From the NCBI RefSeq assembly GCF_021432765.1, contig NZ_CP058908.1, forward strand, positions 3,000,001-3,064,000: a stretch of DNA of 64,000 nucleotides. The letters run 5' to 3'. How positions within the stretch are numbered: the stretch's first letter is position 1; every line of letters starts with the position of its first letter. The notes under the pieces are model-generated. The model did not search any database, had not been told where the DNA came from, and was given only the letters and a program-made list of their open reading frames with translations. A program made the position numbers and the translations under genes. Positions 36,054 to 43,635 of this stretch are shown one piece after another. The DNA is from Pseudomonas phenolilytica. Its GTDB lineage: Bacteria > Pseudomonadota > Gammaproteobacteria > Pseudomonadales > Pseudomonadaceae.

Positions 36054-37915
36054 CGGCCGGACTCGCTGGCGAATGGCGCGAGGCCGTTGGCCGCCAGCAG
36101 CTGCGCGCTGTACGGCCGGTAGCTGCCGGAGGCCTCGTCACGGATGTACAGCGGGTCGTCGAACTGCTGCGGGTCGTAGCCCTGGCGCTGCAGGTCGACC
36201 TTGCGCAGCTTGAAGGTGCTGGTCATGTCCGCGCTGGCGCAGACCCGTACGAACACCGGCGCGGCATAACGCGGTACGCGCGCGGCGGCCAGCTGGTAGA
36301 AGGCTTCCGGGTCGAAGACATGGCCTGGCTGCATCAGCAGCGCCGCCATGCCGGCGCGCCCCTCGTGCCCCGGCACCCGTACGCCGTAGACGTTGATCAG
36401 CTCCAGGCCCTGGTAATCACCGAGCGCGTCGGCGACCTCCTGGGTGGAGACGTTCTCGCTTTTCCAGCGGAAAGTGTCGCCGATGCGGTCGACGAAGTAG
36501 CAGTAGCCCTCCTCGTCGTAGCGCAGCAGATCGCCCGAGCTCCACCAAGCGTCGCCCTGCTGGAACACGTCACGCAGGATCTTGCTTTCGGTCGCTTTCG
36601 GGCAGGTGTAGCCTTCGAAACGGCCGCCGCCGATCTCCGGATGGTCGACGATAAAGGCCACCGCTTCGCCAACCTCACCCGGCTGACAGGGAATGCAGAA
36701 GCCTTGTTCGTCGCGCAGATGGCAGCCGTTCTCGCTGTCGTAGCGAATCAGCCGAACGTTGGTCTTTTCCCAGTACGGCACCCGCCCGCAGGAGCCCAGG
36801 TGATTGTCGAGGTTGATGATGGCGCAGTTGGCTTCGGTCGAGCCCCAGCCCTCGAACACCGGCAGGTCGCCGAAGCGTTCGATCCAGCGCTGCCAGGTTT
36901 CCGGGGTCAACCCGGCGCCGAGCATGCAGCGCAGGCTGTGCTGCCGATCGTCCGGCTGCGGCGGGCGGTTGAGCAGGTAGCGGCAGATCTCGCCGATGTA
37001 CTGGAAGACGCTCACCTGATAGTTGCGCACGTCGTTCCAGAACTCGCTGGCGCTGAACTTGCGCCGTACCACGATAGCGGCACCGGCCTTCAGCGCGGTG
37101 GAGGTGACCGAGGTCGCCGCGGCGCCGTGATACAGCGGCAGGCAGCAGTAGAAGACGTCGTCCGGCGTCGCGTCGAGCGTCACCTGCATCACGTCGCCCG
37201 AGCTCAGCCAGCGCATGTGGCTATAACGCGCGGCCTTCGGCAGCCCCGTGGTGCCGGAGGTGAAGATCAGCAGCATGGTTTCTTCGGCACGGATGCCGGC
37301 CCGCCAGGCCGGGTCCACCGCCGCAGTGCCGGTGCCGGCAACTGCTTCGGCGAAGTCGCGATCGGCCAGGCGCAGCAACGGTTCGGCCGCCGGGTTTTCC
37401 TCGTCACGCACCAACAGCAGCGGATAGCGCGCGGCCTCCGGGGTGTCGGCGAACGGCTGCAGGCATTCCTCGCCGACCACCACTGCCTTGGCCGCGGTGC
37501 TCTGCAGGGCATGCAGCAGCGGCGTGCCGGTCGCATGATGGTTGATCAGCGCCGCGACCACGCCGAGCTTGGCCATGCCGAACCAGGCGAAGAAGAACTC
37601 CGGACGGTTCTCCATCGCCAGCGCGCAAACGTCGCCGCGCTTGAGGCCCTTGTGGCGTAGCGCGTGGGCGAACACGCTGGCCCGTGCGTCGACCTCGGCG
37701 TAGCTGTAGCGGCGGCCCTTGTAGATCAGGAAATCGCGCGCGCCGAAGGTTGCCGCCTGGGTCTCCAGGCGGTCGGCCAGGGTGTAGAGGTCCTTGGGCT
37801 TGATCGCGCCGGCCGCAGCCGAACGCCGGTCGAGGATCTGCTGGGTCTGTTCTCGGGGAACCACGGCGGATCGCAGGTCTTGTTCTTGTCTGTGTGCCAT
37901 ACCGGTGGTGCTCAT
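36050..37915 (-). CDS. FATP/FadD-type long-chain or steroid acyl-CoA synthetase
   Basis: A 621-residue AMP-forming ligase. P-loop LLIFTSGTTGLPKAARYSH, the A5 motif EGWGSTEANCAIINLDNHLGS, A7-A8 region WWSSGDLLRYDEEGYCYFVDRIGDTFRWKSENVSTQEVADAL and the terminal TSTFKLRKVDLQRQGYDP form are typical of very-long-chain/FATP ligases, the group used for C5 and C8 steroid side chains. StdA1 of cholate-degrading pseudomonads has this role, so activation of the cholate side chain is a good candidate. Gene is four-base overlapped with the MBL gene. GGAG is six bases before ATG. Confidence 0.85.
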   Translation of the reverse strand: MSTTGMAHRQEQDLRSAVVPREQTQQILDRRSAAAGAIKPKDLYTLADRLETQAATFGARDFLIYKGRRYSYAEVDARASVFAHALRHKGLKRGDVCALAMENRPEFFFAWFGMAKLGVVAALINHHATGTPLLHALQSTAAKAVVVGEECLQPFADTPEAARYPLLLVRDEENPAAEPLLRLADRDFAEAVAGTGTAAVDPAWRAGIRAEETMLLIFTSGTTGLPKAARYSHMRWLSSGDVMQVTLDATPDDVFYCCLPLYHGAAATSVTSTALKAGAAIVVRRKFSASEFWNDVRNYQVSVFQYIGEICRYLLNRPPQPDDRQHSLRCMLGAGLTPETWQRWIERFGDLPVFEGWGSTEANCAIINLDNHLGSCGRVPYWEKTNVRLIRYDSENGCHLRDEQGFCIPCQPGEVGEAVAFIVDHPEIGGGRFEGYTCPKATESKILRDVFQQGDAWWSSGDLLRYDEEGYCYFVDRIGDTFRWKSENVSTQEVADALGDYQGLELINVYGVRVPGHEGRAGMAALLMQPGHVFDPEAFYQLAAARVPRYAAPVFVRVCASADMTSTFKLRKVDLQRQGYDPQQFDDPLYIRDEASGSYRPYSAQLLAANGLAPFASESGR

Positions 37916-37918
37916 GAG

Positions 37919-38998
37919 TTACTCCAGGGCTGGTTCGCCGGCCCGGCTCGGGTAGTCGCTGTAGCCGGCGGGACCGGGTGAATAGAGGGTGTGCCGGTCG
38001 AAGCGGGCCAACGCATGGCCCTCGCGCAAGCGCTCCACCAGGTCGGGGTTGGCGATGTAATGACGGGCGAACGACACCGCTTCGGCGGCGCCGCTGCTGA
38101 TGTGTGCGGCGGCGCTCGGGCCGTCGAAGCCGTCGTTCGCAATCAGCGCACCGGCAAAGCCCTGCCGGGCGATGGCGAAGGCATCCAGGCCCTGTACCGG
38201 CGAGCGCATGATGTGCAGGTAGGCCAGGCCCATGCCGTCGATACCGGCCAGCAACGCCTTGAGGGTCGCTTCGGGATCGAGGTCTTCGACGTCGTTGTAC
38301 GGGTTGCCCGGGCACAGCCGCAGGCCGACGCGCCCGGCGCCGATGGCCTCGGCCATTGTCTGCAGGACTTCCAGGGTGAAGCGGATTCGGTTGGCCAAAG
38401 GGCCGCCGTAGCGGTCGTCGCGCAGGTTGCTGTTGGTGGCGATGAACTGCATTGGCAGGTAGCCGCTGGTGCCATGCAGTTCGACGCCATCGAAGCCGGC
38501 TGCGCGGGCATTGAGTGCGGCCCGGCGATAATCGCCGATCACGCCGGCAATCTCGTCCAGGCTCAGCGCGTGAGGCAGGTCGGTGTCGGCCATGCCCTCG
38601 CTGTCGGTGAACAGCTGCGTCCTGGCGGCGACCGCCGAGGGCGCGACGCTACGGGTGCCGGCCGGCTTGTTGGCCCGCGCGGCGACCCGGCCGCAATGCA
38701 TCAACTGCAGGACGATTTGTCCGCCACGCGCATGCACCGCATCGGTGACCTCGCGCCAGGCCCGGATCTGCGCCTCGCTGTAGATGCCCGGTGTGCGGCA
38801 GTAGCCGATGCCGTCGGCCGAGGGCGAGGTACCTTCGGCAACGATCAATCCGGCACTGGCACGCTGGGCGTAGTACTCCACCATCTCGGCGGTTGGCACG
38901 TGGTCGCTGCTGGCCCGGCTGCGGGTCATCGGCGCCATGACGACACGGTTGGCGAGCGCCAGCTCACCGAAGCGCGCCGGTTGGAAAAGTGCGTTCAT
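37919..38998 (-). CDS. Old yellow enzyme family ene-reductase with altered active-site motif
   Basis: A 359-residue FMN TIM barrel of the OYE/NemA class: MNALFQPARFGELALANRVVMAPMTRSRA, QLMHCGRVA, NSNLRDDRYGGPLANRIRF. The usual substrate-binding H-x-x-N (or H-x-x-H) reads H175-G-T-S178 (GVELHGTSGYLPMQF), so the second ligand is Ser. This should weaken or change carbonyl anchoring of an enone. A role in reducing a steroid enone double bond (Delta1 or Delta4) would fit the context. Three bases from the following synthetase gene. Confidence 0.83.
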   Translation of the reverse strand: MNALFQPARFGELALANRVVMAPMTRSRASSDHVPTAEMVEYYAQRASAGLIVAEGTSPSADGIGYCRTPGIYSEAQIRAWREVTDAVHARGGQIVLQLMHCGRVAARANKPAGTRSVAPSAVAARTQLFTDSEGMADTDLPHALSLDEIAGVIGDYRRAALNARAAGFDGVELHGTSGYLPMQFIATNSNLRDDRYGGPLANRIRFTLEVLQTMAEAIGAGRVGLRLCPGNPYNDVEDLDPEATLKALLAGIDGMGLAYLHIMRSPVQGLDAFAIARQGFAGALIANDGFDGPSAAAHISSGAAEAVSFARHYIANPDLVERLREGHALARFDRHTLYSPGPAGYSDYPSRAGEPALE

Positions 38999-39010
38999 GG
39001 GCAGGTCCTC

Positions 39011-39640
39011 TCAGCGCACGCGAATGCGTGGTGCCGGCGTGTCGCCGCGCATGTGGCGGAGGAAGCCATCCAGTGGTGCCGGCGCAGCGACTTCGGGCAG
39101 GCCCTCGCGCATCGGCGGGTTGGCCCAGAAGGCTTTCCACGAGGGGAACAGGTCGTGAAAGGTGCCCGGATAGGGCTCGCGACCGGGCCAGCGCATCTTC
39201 ATGTCGCCGATCGGCGGCTTGTTCAGGTCGGTCGCGTACCAGTAGCAGGGCAGCCGGCGGCGGAAGTACCACTGGCCGTCGATGCGCTGGTAGTCGTCCC
39301 AATAGAGCATCTGCATAATCACCCACTCGGCACCGGCTTCATGCTCGTTCTTCGAGTACACGACGCCGATTGCATGGTCGGCGTCGACGAACTCGATGAC
39401 GTGCTGGCCGAGGTGGTGCGAAGTCCCGGTGAACTGGTGGCGCAGGGTGTCGTCGACCCACGCCTTGAGGTGCGCGCGGCCTACCTGGTCGCGGCCGACG
39501 CGGATGTCCGGCGCGAACAGATTGACGTGAGCGTCGAGGTCGCGCATGTCCAGCGACAGGGAATACCTGGCCGCCAGTTGCCGGATCGCCTCGGTCGACT
39601 CCAGCCGGTCGAGGCGCTGCAGGAGTGCTTGCTGGTCCAT
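39011..39640 (-). CDS. SnoaL/NTF2-like protein
   Basis: A 209-residue protein of the SnoaL-like cone-fold family: LDRLESTEAIRQLAARYSLSLDMRDLDAHVNLFAPDIRVGRDQVG, then HLGQHVIEFVDADHAIGVVYSKNEHE and YWDDYQRIDGQWYFRRRL. The N-terminal domain (about 1-140) would form the cone; a C-terminal tail of 60 residues is extra. Members of this fold include ketosteroid isomerases and steroid dehydratases, so an isomerase or dehydratase acting on a hydroxysteroid (for example removing a 7- or 12-hydroxyl) is possible. ATG 39640 preferred, with GGGAG eight bases before. Confidence 0.75.
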   Translation of the reverse strand: MDQQALLQRLDRLESTEAIRQLAARYSLSLDMRDLDAHVNLFAPDIRVGRDQVGRAHLKAWVDDTLRHQFTGTSHHLGQHVIEFVDADHAIGVVYSKNEHEAGAEWVIMQMLYWDDYQRIDGQWYFRRRLPCYWYATDLNKPPIGDMKMRWPGREPYPGTFHDLFPSWKAFWANPPMREGLPEVAAPAPLDGFLRHMRGDTPAPRIRVR

Positions 39641-39679
39641 GGGTTCATCTCCCGGTCGGGTCGGTTGCACGGGACGGCC

Positions 39680-40453
39680 TCATTCGAGAACCGTGTAGAG
39701 GTCCGAACTGCGCCCACCGTCGACGGGCAGACTGGCGCCGGTGATGTAGGAGGATTCGTCCGAGGCGAGAAACAAAACGGCGTTGGCCAGCTCTTCCGGG
39801 CGCGCGACGCGGCGCATCGGAATCAGCTTTTCGGTGTTGGTCCGGGTCTGCTCGTCGGAGAGCATTCCGGCAGTCGAAGGCGTCGCCACCACGCCCGGCA
39901 CCACGACGTTGCAGCGCACGCCGCTGGCCGCGCCTTCGGACGCCACCGCGCGGCTGAAGTTGATCACCGCCGCCTTGGCCGCCGAGTAACCGGACATCCA
40001 GGCGGTGCCGAACAGGCCGCAGATCGAGGCGATGTTGACGATCGAGCCGCCGCCGCTGTCCTTCATCAGGCGCATGGCAGTGCGGGTACCCCAGAAGGTG
40101 CCGTCGACCGTAGTGGTGAAGTTGGCGTGCCAGTCCTCGGTGGACATGCTGTCGACGCTGCCCCAGGTGTAGGCCATGGCGTTGTTGACCATCACATCGA
40201 GGCGACCATGCTCGGCCGCGACCTGCTCGATGGCGCCTACGAAGGCGTGCTCGTCACTGACGTCGGCGACTTTGAAGTGGGCCTTGCCGCCAGCCGCGCG
40301 GATGCTCTCGACGACCTCGGCCAGCGGCGCCTCGCGGCGGCCGCAGACGATCACCGTGGCGCCCTCCTCTGCCAGGCGCTTGGCCGTGGCTGCGCCGATA
40401 CCCGAGCCACCGCCGGTGACGAATGCGATTTTTCCTGCCATGCGTGCTGTCAT
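39680..40453 (-). CDS. Short-chain dehydrogenase, probable hydroxysteroid dehydrogenase
   Basis: A 257-residue classical SDR: TGGGSGIGAATAKRLAEEGA, NNAMA (a variant of NNAG), catalytic Ser in IVNIAS and Y-x3-K in SGYSAAKAAVINFSRAVA, and the C-terminal LFLASDESSYITGASLPVDGG. NAD-versus-NADP preference is not evident. ATG 40453 has GAGGAG six bases upstream. It lies 10 bp behind a second SDR gene. A hydroxysteroid dehydrogenase role is inferred from the cluster only. Confidence 0.82.
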   Translation of the reverse strand: MTARMAGKIAFVTGGGSGIGAATAKRLAEEGATVIVCGRREAPLAEVVESIRAAGGKAHFKVADVSDEHAFVGAIEQVAAEHGRLDVMVNNAMAYTWGSVDSMSTEDWHANFTTTVDGTFWGTRTAMRLMKDSGGGSIVNIASICGLFGTAWMSGYSAAKAAVINFSRAVASEGAASGVRCNVVVPGVVATPSTAGMLSDEQTRTNTEKLIPMRRVARPEELANAVLFLASDESSYITGASLPVDGGRSSDLYTVLE

Positions 40454-40463
40454 GTGCAACTCC

Positions 40464-41195
40464 TCAGATGAAGGCCATGCCGCCGTTGACGGCGACGTTC
40501 TGTCCGGTGATGAAGGTGGCGTCGTCGCTGGCGAGGAACGCCGCGACGCGGGCGATTTCCTCCGGCTGGCAGAGGCGTCCGAGCGGGATGGCCTTGACCA
40601 TCGCGTCCATCCATTCGGAAGGGATACCGGCCATCATCGGCGTGTCGGTCGGGCCGGGTACCAGGGTGTTGACGCGGATGCCGCTGGCCGCCAACTCGCG
40701 CGCTGTGCTGCGGGTCAGGCCCATGATCGCGGCCTTGCTCGCGCAGTAATGACTCGGCCCTTCGCCGGTCATGGCCGCGGTGCTGGCCAGGTTGACGATC
40801 ACGCCGGAGCCGGCCTGGCTCATCAGGCGCGCGGCTTCACGGCTGCACAGGAAGGCGCCGGTGAGGTTCACACCGATCACGCGATTCCAGTTTTCCAGCG
40901 GGGTGTCGAGAAAGGCGTCGTGCGAGCCGATACCGGCATTGTTGACGAGGATGTCCAGCCGGCCCGATTCGGCGGCGATGCGCGCGAAGGCGTCAAGAAC
41001 CGACTGCTCGTCGGCCACGTTGCAGTGCTGCACGCGGCCACGCTCGGCCAGGCCGGCCACCGTTTCTTCCAGCGCCTGGACGTTGATATCCGCCGCGTAG
41101 ACGGTCGCGCCCTGCTCGGCGAAGTGCCGCACGATGGCGCGCCCCATGCCCTGCGCGGCGCCGGTCACCAGCGCGATCTTGCCTTCGAGTTTCAT
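40464..41195 (-). CDS. Short-chain dehydrogenase, probable hydroxysteroid dehydrogenase
   Basis: A 243-residue classical SDR: VTGAAQGMGRAIVRHFAEQGA, NNAGIGSHDAF, catalytic IVNLASTAAMTGEGPSHYCASKAAIMGLTRS, and FLASDDATFITGQNVAVNGG. It is the first gene of the long minus-strand transcript ending with DUF1302 and starts at ATG 41195 behind GGAGGAG. A perfect-class copy of the 16-bp element is 89 bp upstream. It shares the 222-bp divergent region with the MFS gene. Substrate not evident. Confidence 0.82.
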   Translation of the reverse strand: MKLEGKIALVTGAAQGMGRAIVRHFAEQGATVYAADINVQALEETVAGLAERGRVQHCNVADEQSVLDAFARIAAESGRLDILVNNAGIGSHDAFLDTPLENWNRVIGVNLTGAFLCSREAARLMSQAGSGVIVNLASTAAMTGEGPSHYCASKAAIMGLTRSTARELAASGIRVNTLVPGPTDTPMMAGIPSEWMDAMVKAIPLGRLCQPEEIARVAAFLASDDATFITGQNVAVNGGMAFI

Positions 41196-41283
41196 ACCTG
41201 CTCCTCCTGTCAAAGGCCGTCGGCGTGGAGCCGGTCAAGCCCATTGCGTTGGAGCGGATGATTCATGCCGCAGAACTGTCGAA

Positions 41284-41299
41284 CATCGTCCGTTGAGAC
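41284..41299 (-). promoter_or_regulatory. Strong copy of the cluster's 16-bp element, minus-strand side of the divergent region
   Basis: On the minus strand GTCTCAACGGACGATG (preceded by GTTA), identical over 20 bp to the copy at 28569-28584. It faces the SDR gene starting at 41195. A second copy on the opposite strand at 41338-41353 faces the MFS gene. Confidence 0.65.
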
Positions 41300-41337
41300 T
41301 AACGAGTCATTTGCCGGACGCAGCGGCCCCGCGACTG

Positions 41338-41353
41338 GTCTGAACGGACGATG
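41338..41353 (+). promoter_or_regulatory. Strong copy of the cluster's 16-bp element, plus-strand side of the divergent region
   Basis: GTCTGAACGGACGATG on the plus strand, identical over all 16 bases to the copy at 63743-63758. It ends 65 bp before the MFS start codon. The two copies in this 222-bp region are inverted relative to each other, each oriented toward its own gene, with about 38 bp between them. Confidence 0.65.
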
Positions 41354-41417
41354 CCCGCGCGCGAAGCCTTGAACATCCTGTCCCGGTCCCTACAAGAACA
41401 AGACAGGAACGCCTACC

Positions 41418-42746
41418 GTGAGCAGCTCTCCGCAAGTCACCTGGCGTAGCCATTACGCCCTCTGCGTACTGGCCGTCATCTACGTCTGCAATTACATCGA
41501 CCGCTACCTGGTCTCCATCCTCATCGAGCCGATCAAGCTCGAGTTCGGGGTTTCCGACACGGCGATCGGGCTGCTTACCGGGGTGGCGTTCGCGCTGTTC
41601 TACACGGTGTTCGGCTTGCCCATGGGACGGCTCGCCGACCGCATCGGACGCAAGCCGGTAGTGGCGCTGTCGTGCATCGCCTGGAGCCTGATGACCATGC
41701 TCTGTGGCGTGGCGACCAGCTTCGGCATGCTGCTGGCCTTCCGCATCCTGGTCGCCGTGGGTGAAGCCGGCGGCTCGGCGCCCTCGGTGGCGATGGTCTC
41801 GGACCTGTATCCGGCGCGCCTGCGCTCGCGAGCATTGTCGATCTTCATGATGGGCCCGCCGATCGGCATCGCGCTGGGCCTCGGCGCCGGCGGCTGGATC
41901 GCCGAGCATTACGGCTGGCGTTCCGCGTTCATCGTGATCGGCGCACCGGGCATCCTCATCGGCCTGCTGCTGGCCTTCACCGTCAGGGCACCACGCCCGG
42001 CCGGGCTGGCCTCGCCACAGGCACGCCAGGAGAGCTTCATGATGACGCTGCGCAGCATGCTCGGCGTCTCGTCGTACCGGCTGATTCTGGTCGCTGGCAG
42101 CCTGGCCGCCGTGGCGGGCAATGCCATCGGCACCTGGAACCCGAGTTTTCTCATCCGCTCGCACGGCCTGGGCATCCAGGAAGCGGGCTTTCTCATCGGT
42201 ATCGTCGGCGGGCTGTGCGCCGCCATCGGCACCCTGACCTGTGGCTTTATCACCGACCGACTGGCGGCCCGCGATTCCGGCTGGCAGGTCGGTGTTGCGG
42301 CGCTAGGCACGTTGATTAGCGTGCCACTGGGCCTGCTGTTCTTCCTCTGGCCGAACGGCGTTGCCTTTCACATTGCCGGTAACAGCGTACCGACCGCGTT
42401 CCTCTTCTACATGGGCTTCGCCTTCTTCGCGACCTGGTGGGCGACCCCCTGCTTCGGCGCCATGAGCGGGTTGTTTCCACCCGCGAAAGTCGCCCAGGCC
42501 ACTGCGCTGTTCCTGATGGGAGTCACGCTGGTCGGAGTCGGATTGGGTCCGCTGGTGGTCGGCGGGCTGAGCGATATTTTCCGCGCCATGATCGGCGATC
42601 AGGCCCTGCGCTACGCCATGGCTAGCACCATCGCCCTGCTGCTTGTTCCCGTGATCTGCCTGTCTCTCGCGGTGCCTCGCTATCGCCGCCAGACCTTGGA
42701 CACGCCCGCAGATCACACAGCCAAAGCCGACGCCGTAACCGCCTGA
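41418..42746 (+). CDS. MFS transporter
   Basis: A 442-residue, 12-helix major facilitator protein. YICNYIDRYLVSILIEPIK in helix 1 and the loop 2-3 signature GRLADRIGRKPVVAL are typical of the anion:cation/hexuronate and spinster-like MFS families; VRAPRPAGLASP marks the central loop. It begins with GTG at 41418 (AGGAA in front) and is 16 bp from the TesD-like gene, so it is co-transcribed with steroid genes and probably imports a steroid or moves an acidic intermediate. Substrate is inferred from context only. Confidence 0.85.
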   Translation: MSSSPQVTWRSHYALCVLAVIYVCNYIDRYLVSILIEPIKLEFGVSDTAIGLLTGVAFALFYTVFGLPMGRLADRIGRKPVVALSCIAWSLMTMLCGVATSFGMLLAFRILVAVGEAGGSAPSVAMVSDLYPARLRSRALSIFMMGPPIGIALGLGAGGWIAEHYGWRSAFIVIGAPGILIGLLLAFTVRAPRPAGLASPQARQESFMMTLRSMLGVSSYRLILVAGSLAAVAGNAIGTWNPSFLIRSHGLGIQEAGFLIGIVGGLCAAIGTLTCGFITDRLAARDSGWQVGVAALGTLISVPLGLLFFLWPNGVAFHIAGNSVPTAFLFYMGFAFFATWWATPCFGAMSGLFPPAKVAQATALFLMGVTLVGVGLGPLVVGGLSDIFRAMIGDQALRYAMASTIALLLVPVICLSLAVPRYRRQTLDTPADHTAKADAVTA

Positions 42747-42762
42747 CACAAGGAATTCCGCG

Positions 42763-43599
42763 ATGACCGACCAAAGCCATGACCTGCCCCTGCCCACCGG
42801 CAAGTACGTCACCCTCAACACCGGCCTGACCCTGCACTACCTGGACATCGGCGAAGGCCCGATCGTGGTCTGGCTGCACGGCAGCGGCCCGGGCGCCAGC
42901 GGCTACAGCAACTTCAAGGGCAACTACCCGGTGTTCGAGCAGGCCGGCTATCGCAACATCATCGTCGACCTGCCCGGCTTCGGCCGATCCGACAAGCCAG
43001 CCGACGCGCAATACAACCTCGACTTCTTCGTCCGCCACCTCAATGCACTGCTTGAAGCGCTGGACATCGAGCGCTGCACCCTGCTCGGCAATTCGCTCGG
43101 CGGGGCGATTGCACTCGGCACCGCGCTGGCCCACCCGCAGCGCGTCGAAAAGCTGATCCTCATGGCGCCGGGCGGCGTCGAGGAGCGCGAGACCTACTTC
43201 CAGATGCAGGGTATCCAGCGCATGGTCCAAACCTACGCCGCCGGCCCCATGGGCATCGAGCAGATGCGCCATGTGATGGAGCTGCAGGTGTTCGTCCCCG
43301 CCAACCTGCCCGACTCGATACTGGCCGAGCGCGTGGCGGTGGCCGTGACCCAGCCGGCCAACCTGTTCAGCACCATGATGGTGCCGAACATGACCGAGCG
43401 GCTCGGCGAGCTGACCTGCCCGATCTTCGGCTTCTGGGGCAGCGACGACCTGTTCAACCCGCCGAGCGGCGTGTTCAAGATCCTCAAACACGCGCGTAAC
43501 GCCCGCTTCACGCTGCTCAACCGCTGTGGCCACTGGGTGCAGGTCGAGCATCCCGAGCTGTTCAACCGCCAGTGCCTCGAATTCCTCCAGGAAGCCTGA
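42763..43599 (+). CDS. tesD: Meta-cleavage-product hydrolase, TesD/HsaD-like
   Basis: A 278-residue alpha/beta hydrolase. HGSGPGASGYSNF is the oxyanion/substrate signature of meta-cleavage-product hydrolases; nucleophile Ser111 lies in LLGNSLGGAIA, the acid Asp229 in WGSDDLF and His257 in NRCGHWVQVEHP. It would split the ring-A cleavage product (4,9-DSHA), releasing the C/D-ring acid and a five-carbon dienoate. It pairs functionally with the TesB homologue at 27590-28504. Genes for the later dienoate branch are not in the window. Confidence 0.9.
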   Translation: MTDQSHDLPLPTGKYVTLNTGLTLHYLDIGEGPIVVWLHGSGPGASGYSNFKGNYPVFEQAGYRNIIVDLPGFGRSDKPADAQYNLDFFVRHLNALLEALDIERCTLLGNSLGGAIALGTALAHPQRVEKLILMAPGGVEERETYFQMQGIQRMVQTYAAGPMGIEQMRHVMELQVFVPANLPDSILAERVAVAVTQPANLFSTMMVPNMTERLGELTCPIFGFWGSDDLFNPPSGVFKILKHARNARFTLLNRCGHWVQVEHPELFNRQCLEFLQEA

Positions 43600-43635
43600 A
43601 GGCCGGTCGCCCCGCCCCATCGCAAGGAACGAAAC

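Noticed and set aside
37991-40471. An 826-codon open frame on the plus strand across the OYE, SnoaL-like and SDR genes
   Set aside because: Antisense to three recognised minus-strand genes, no ribosome site, composition (RHVDGQ-rich) typical of GC-driven shadow frames.
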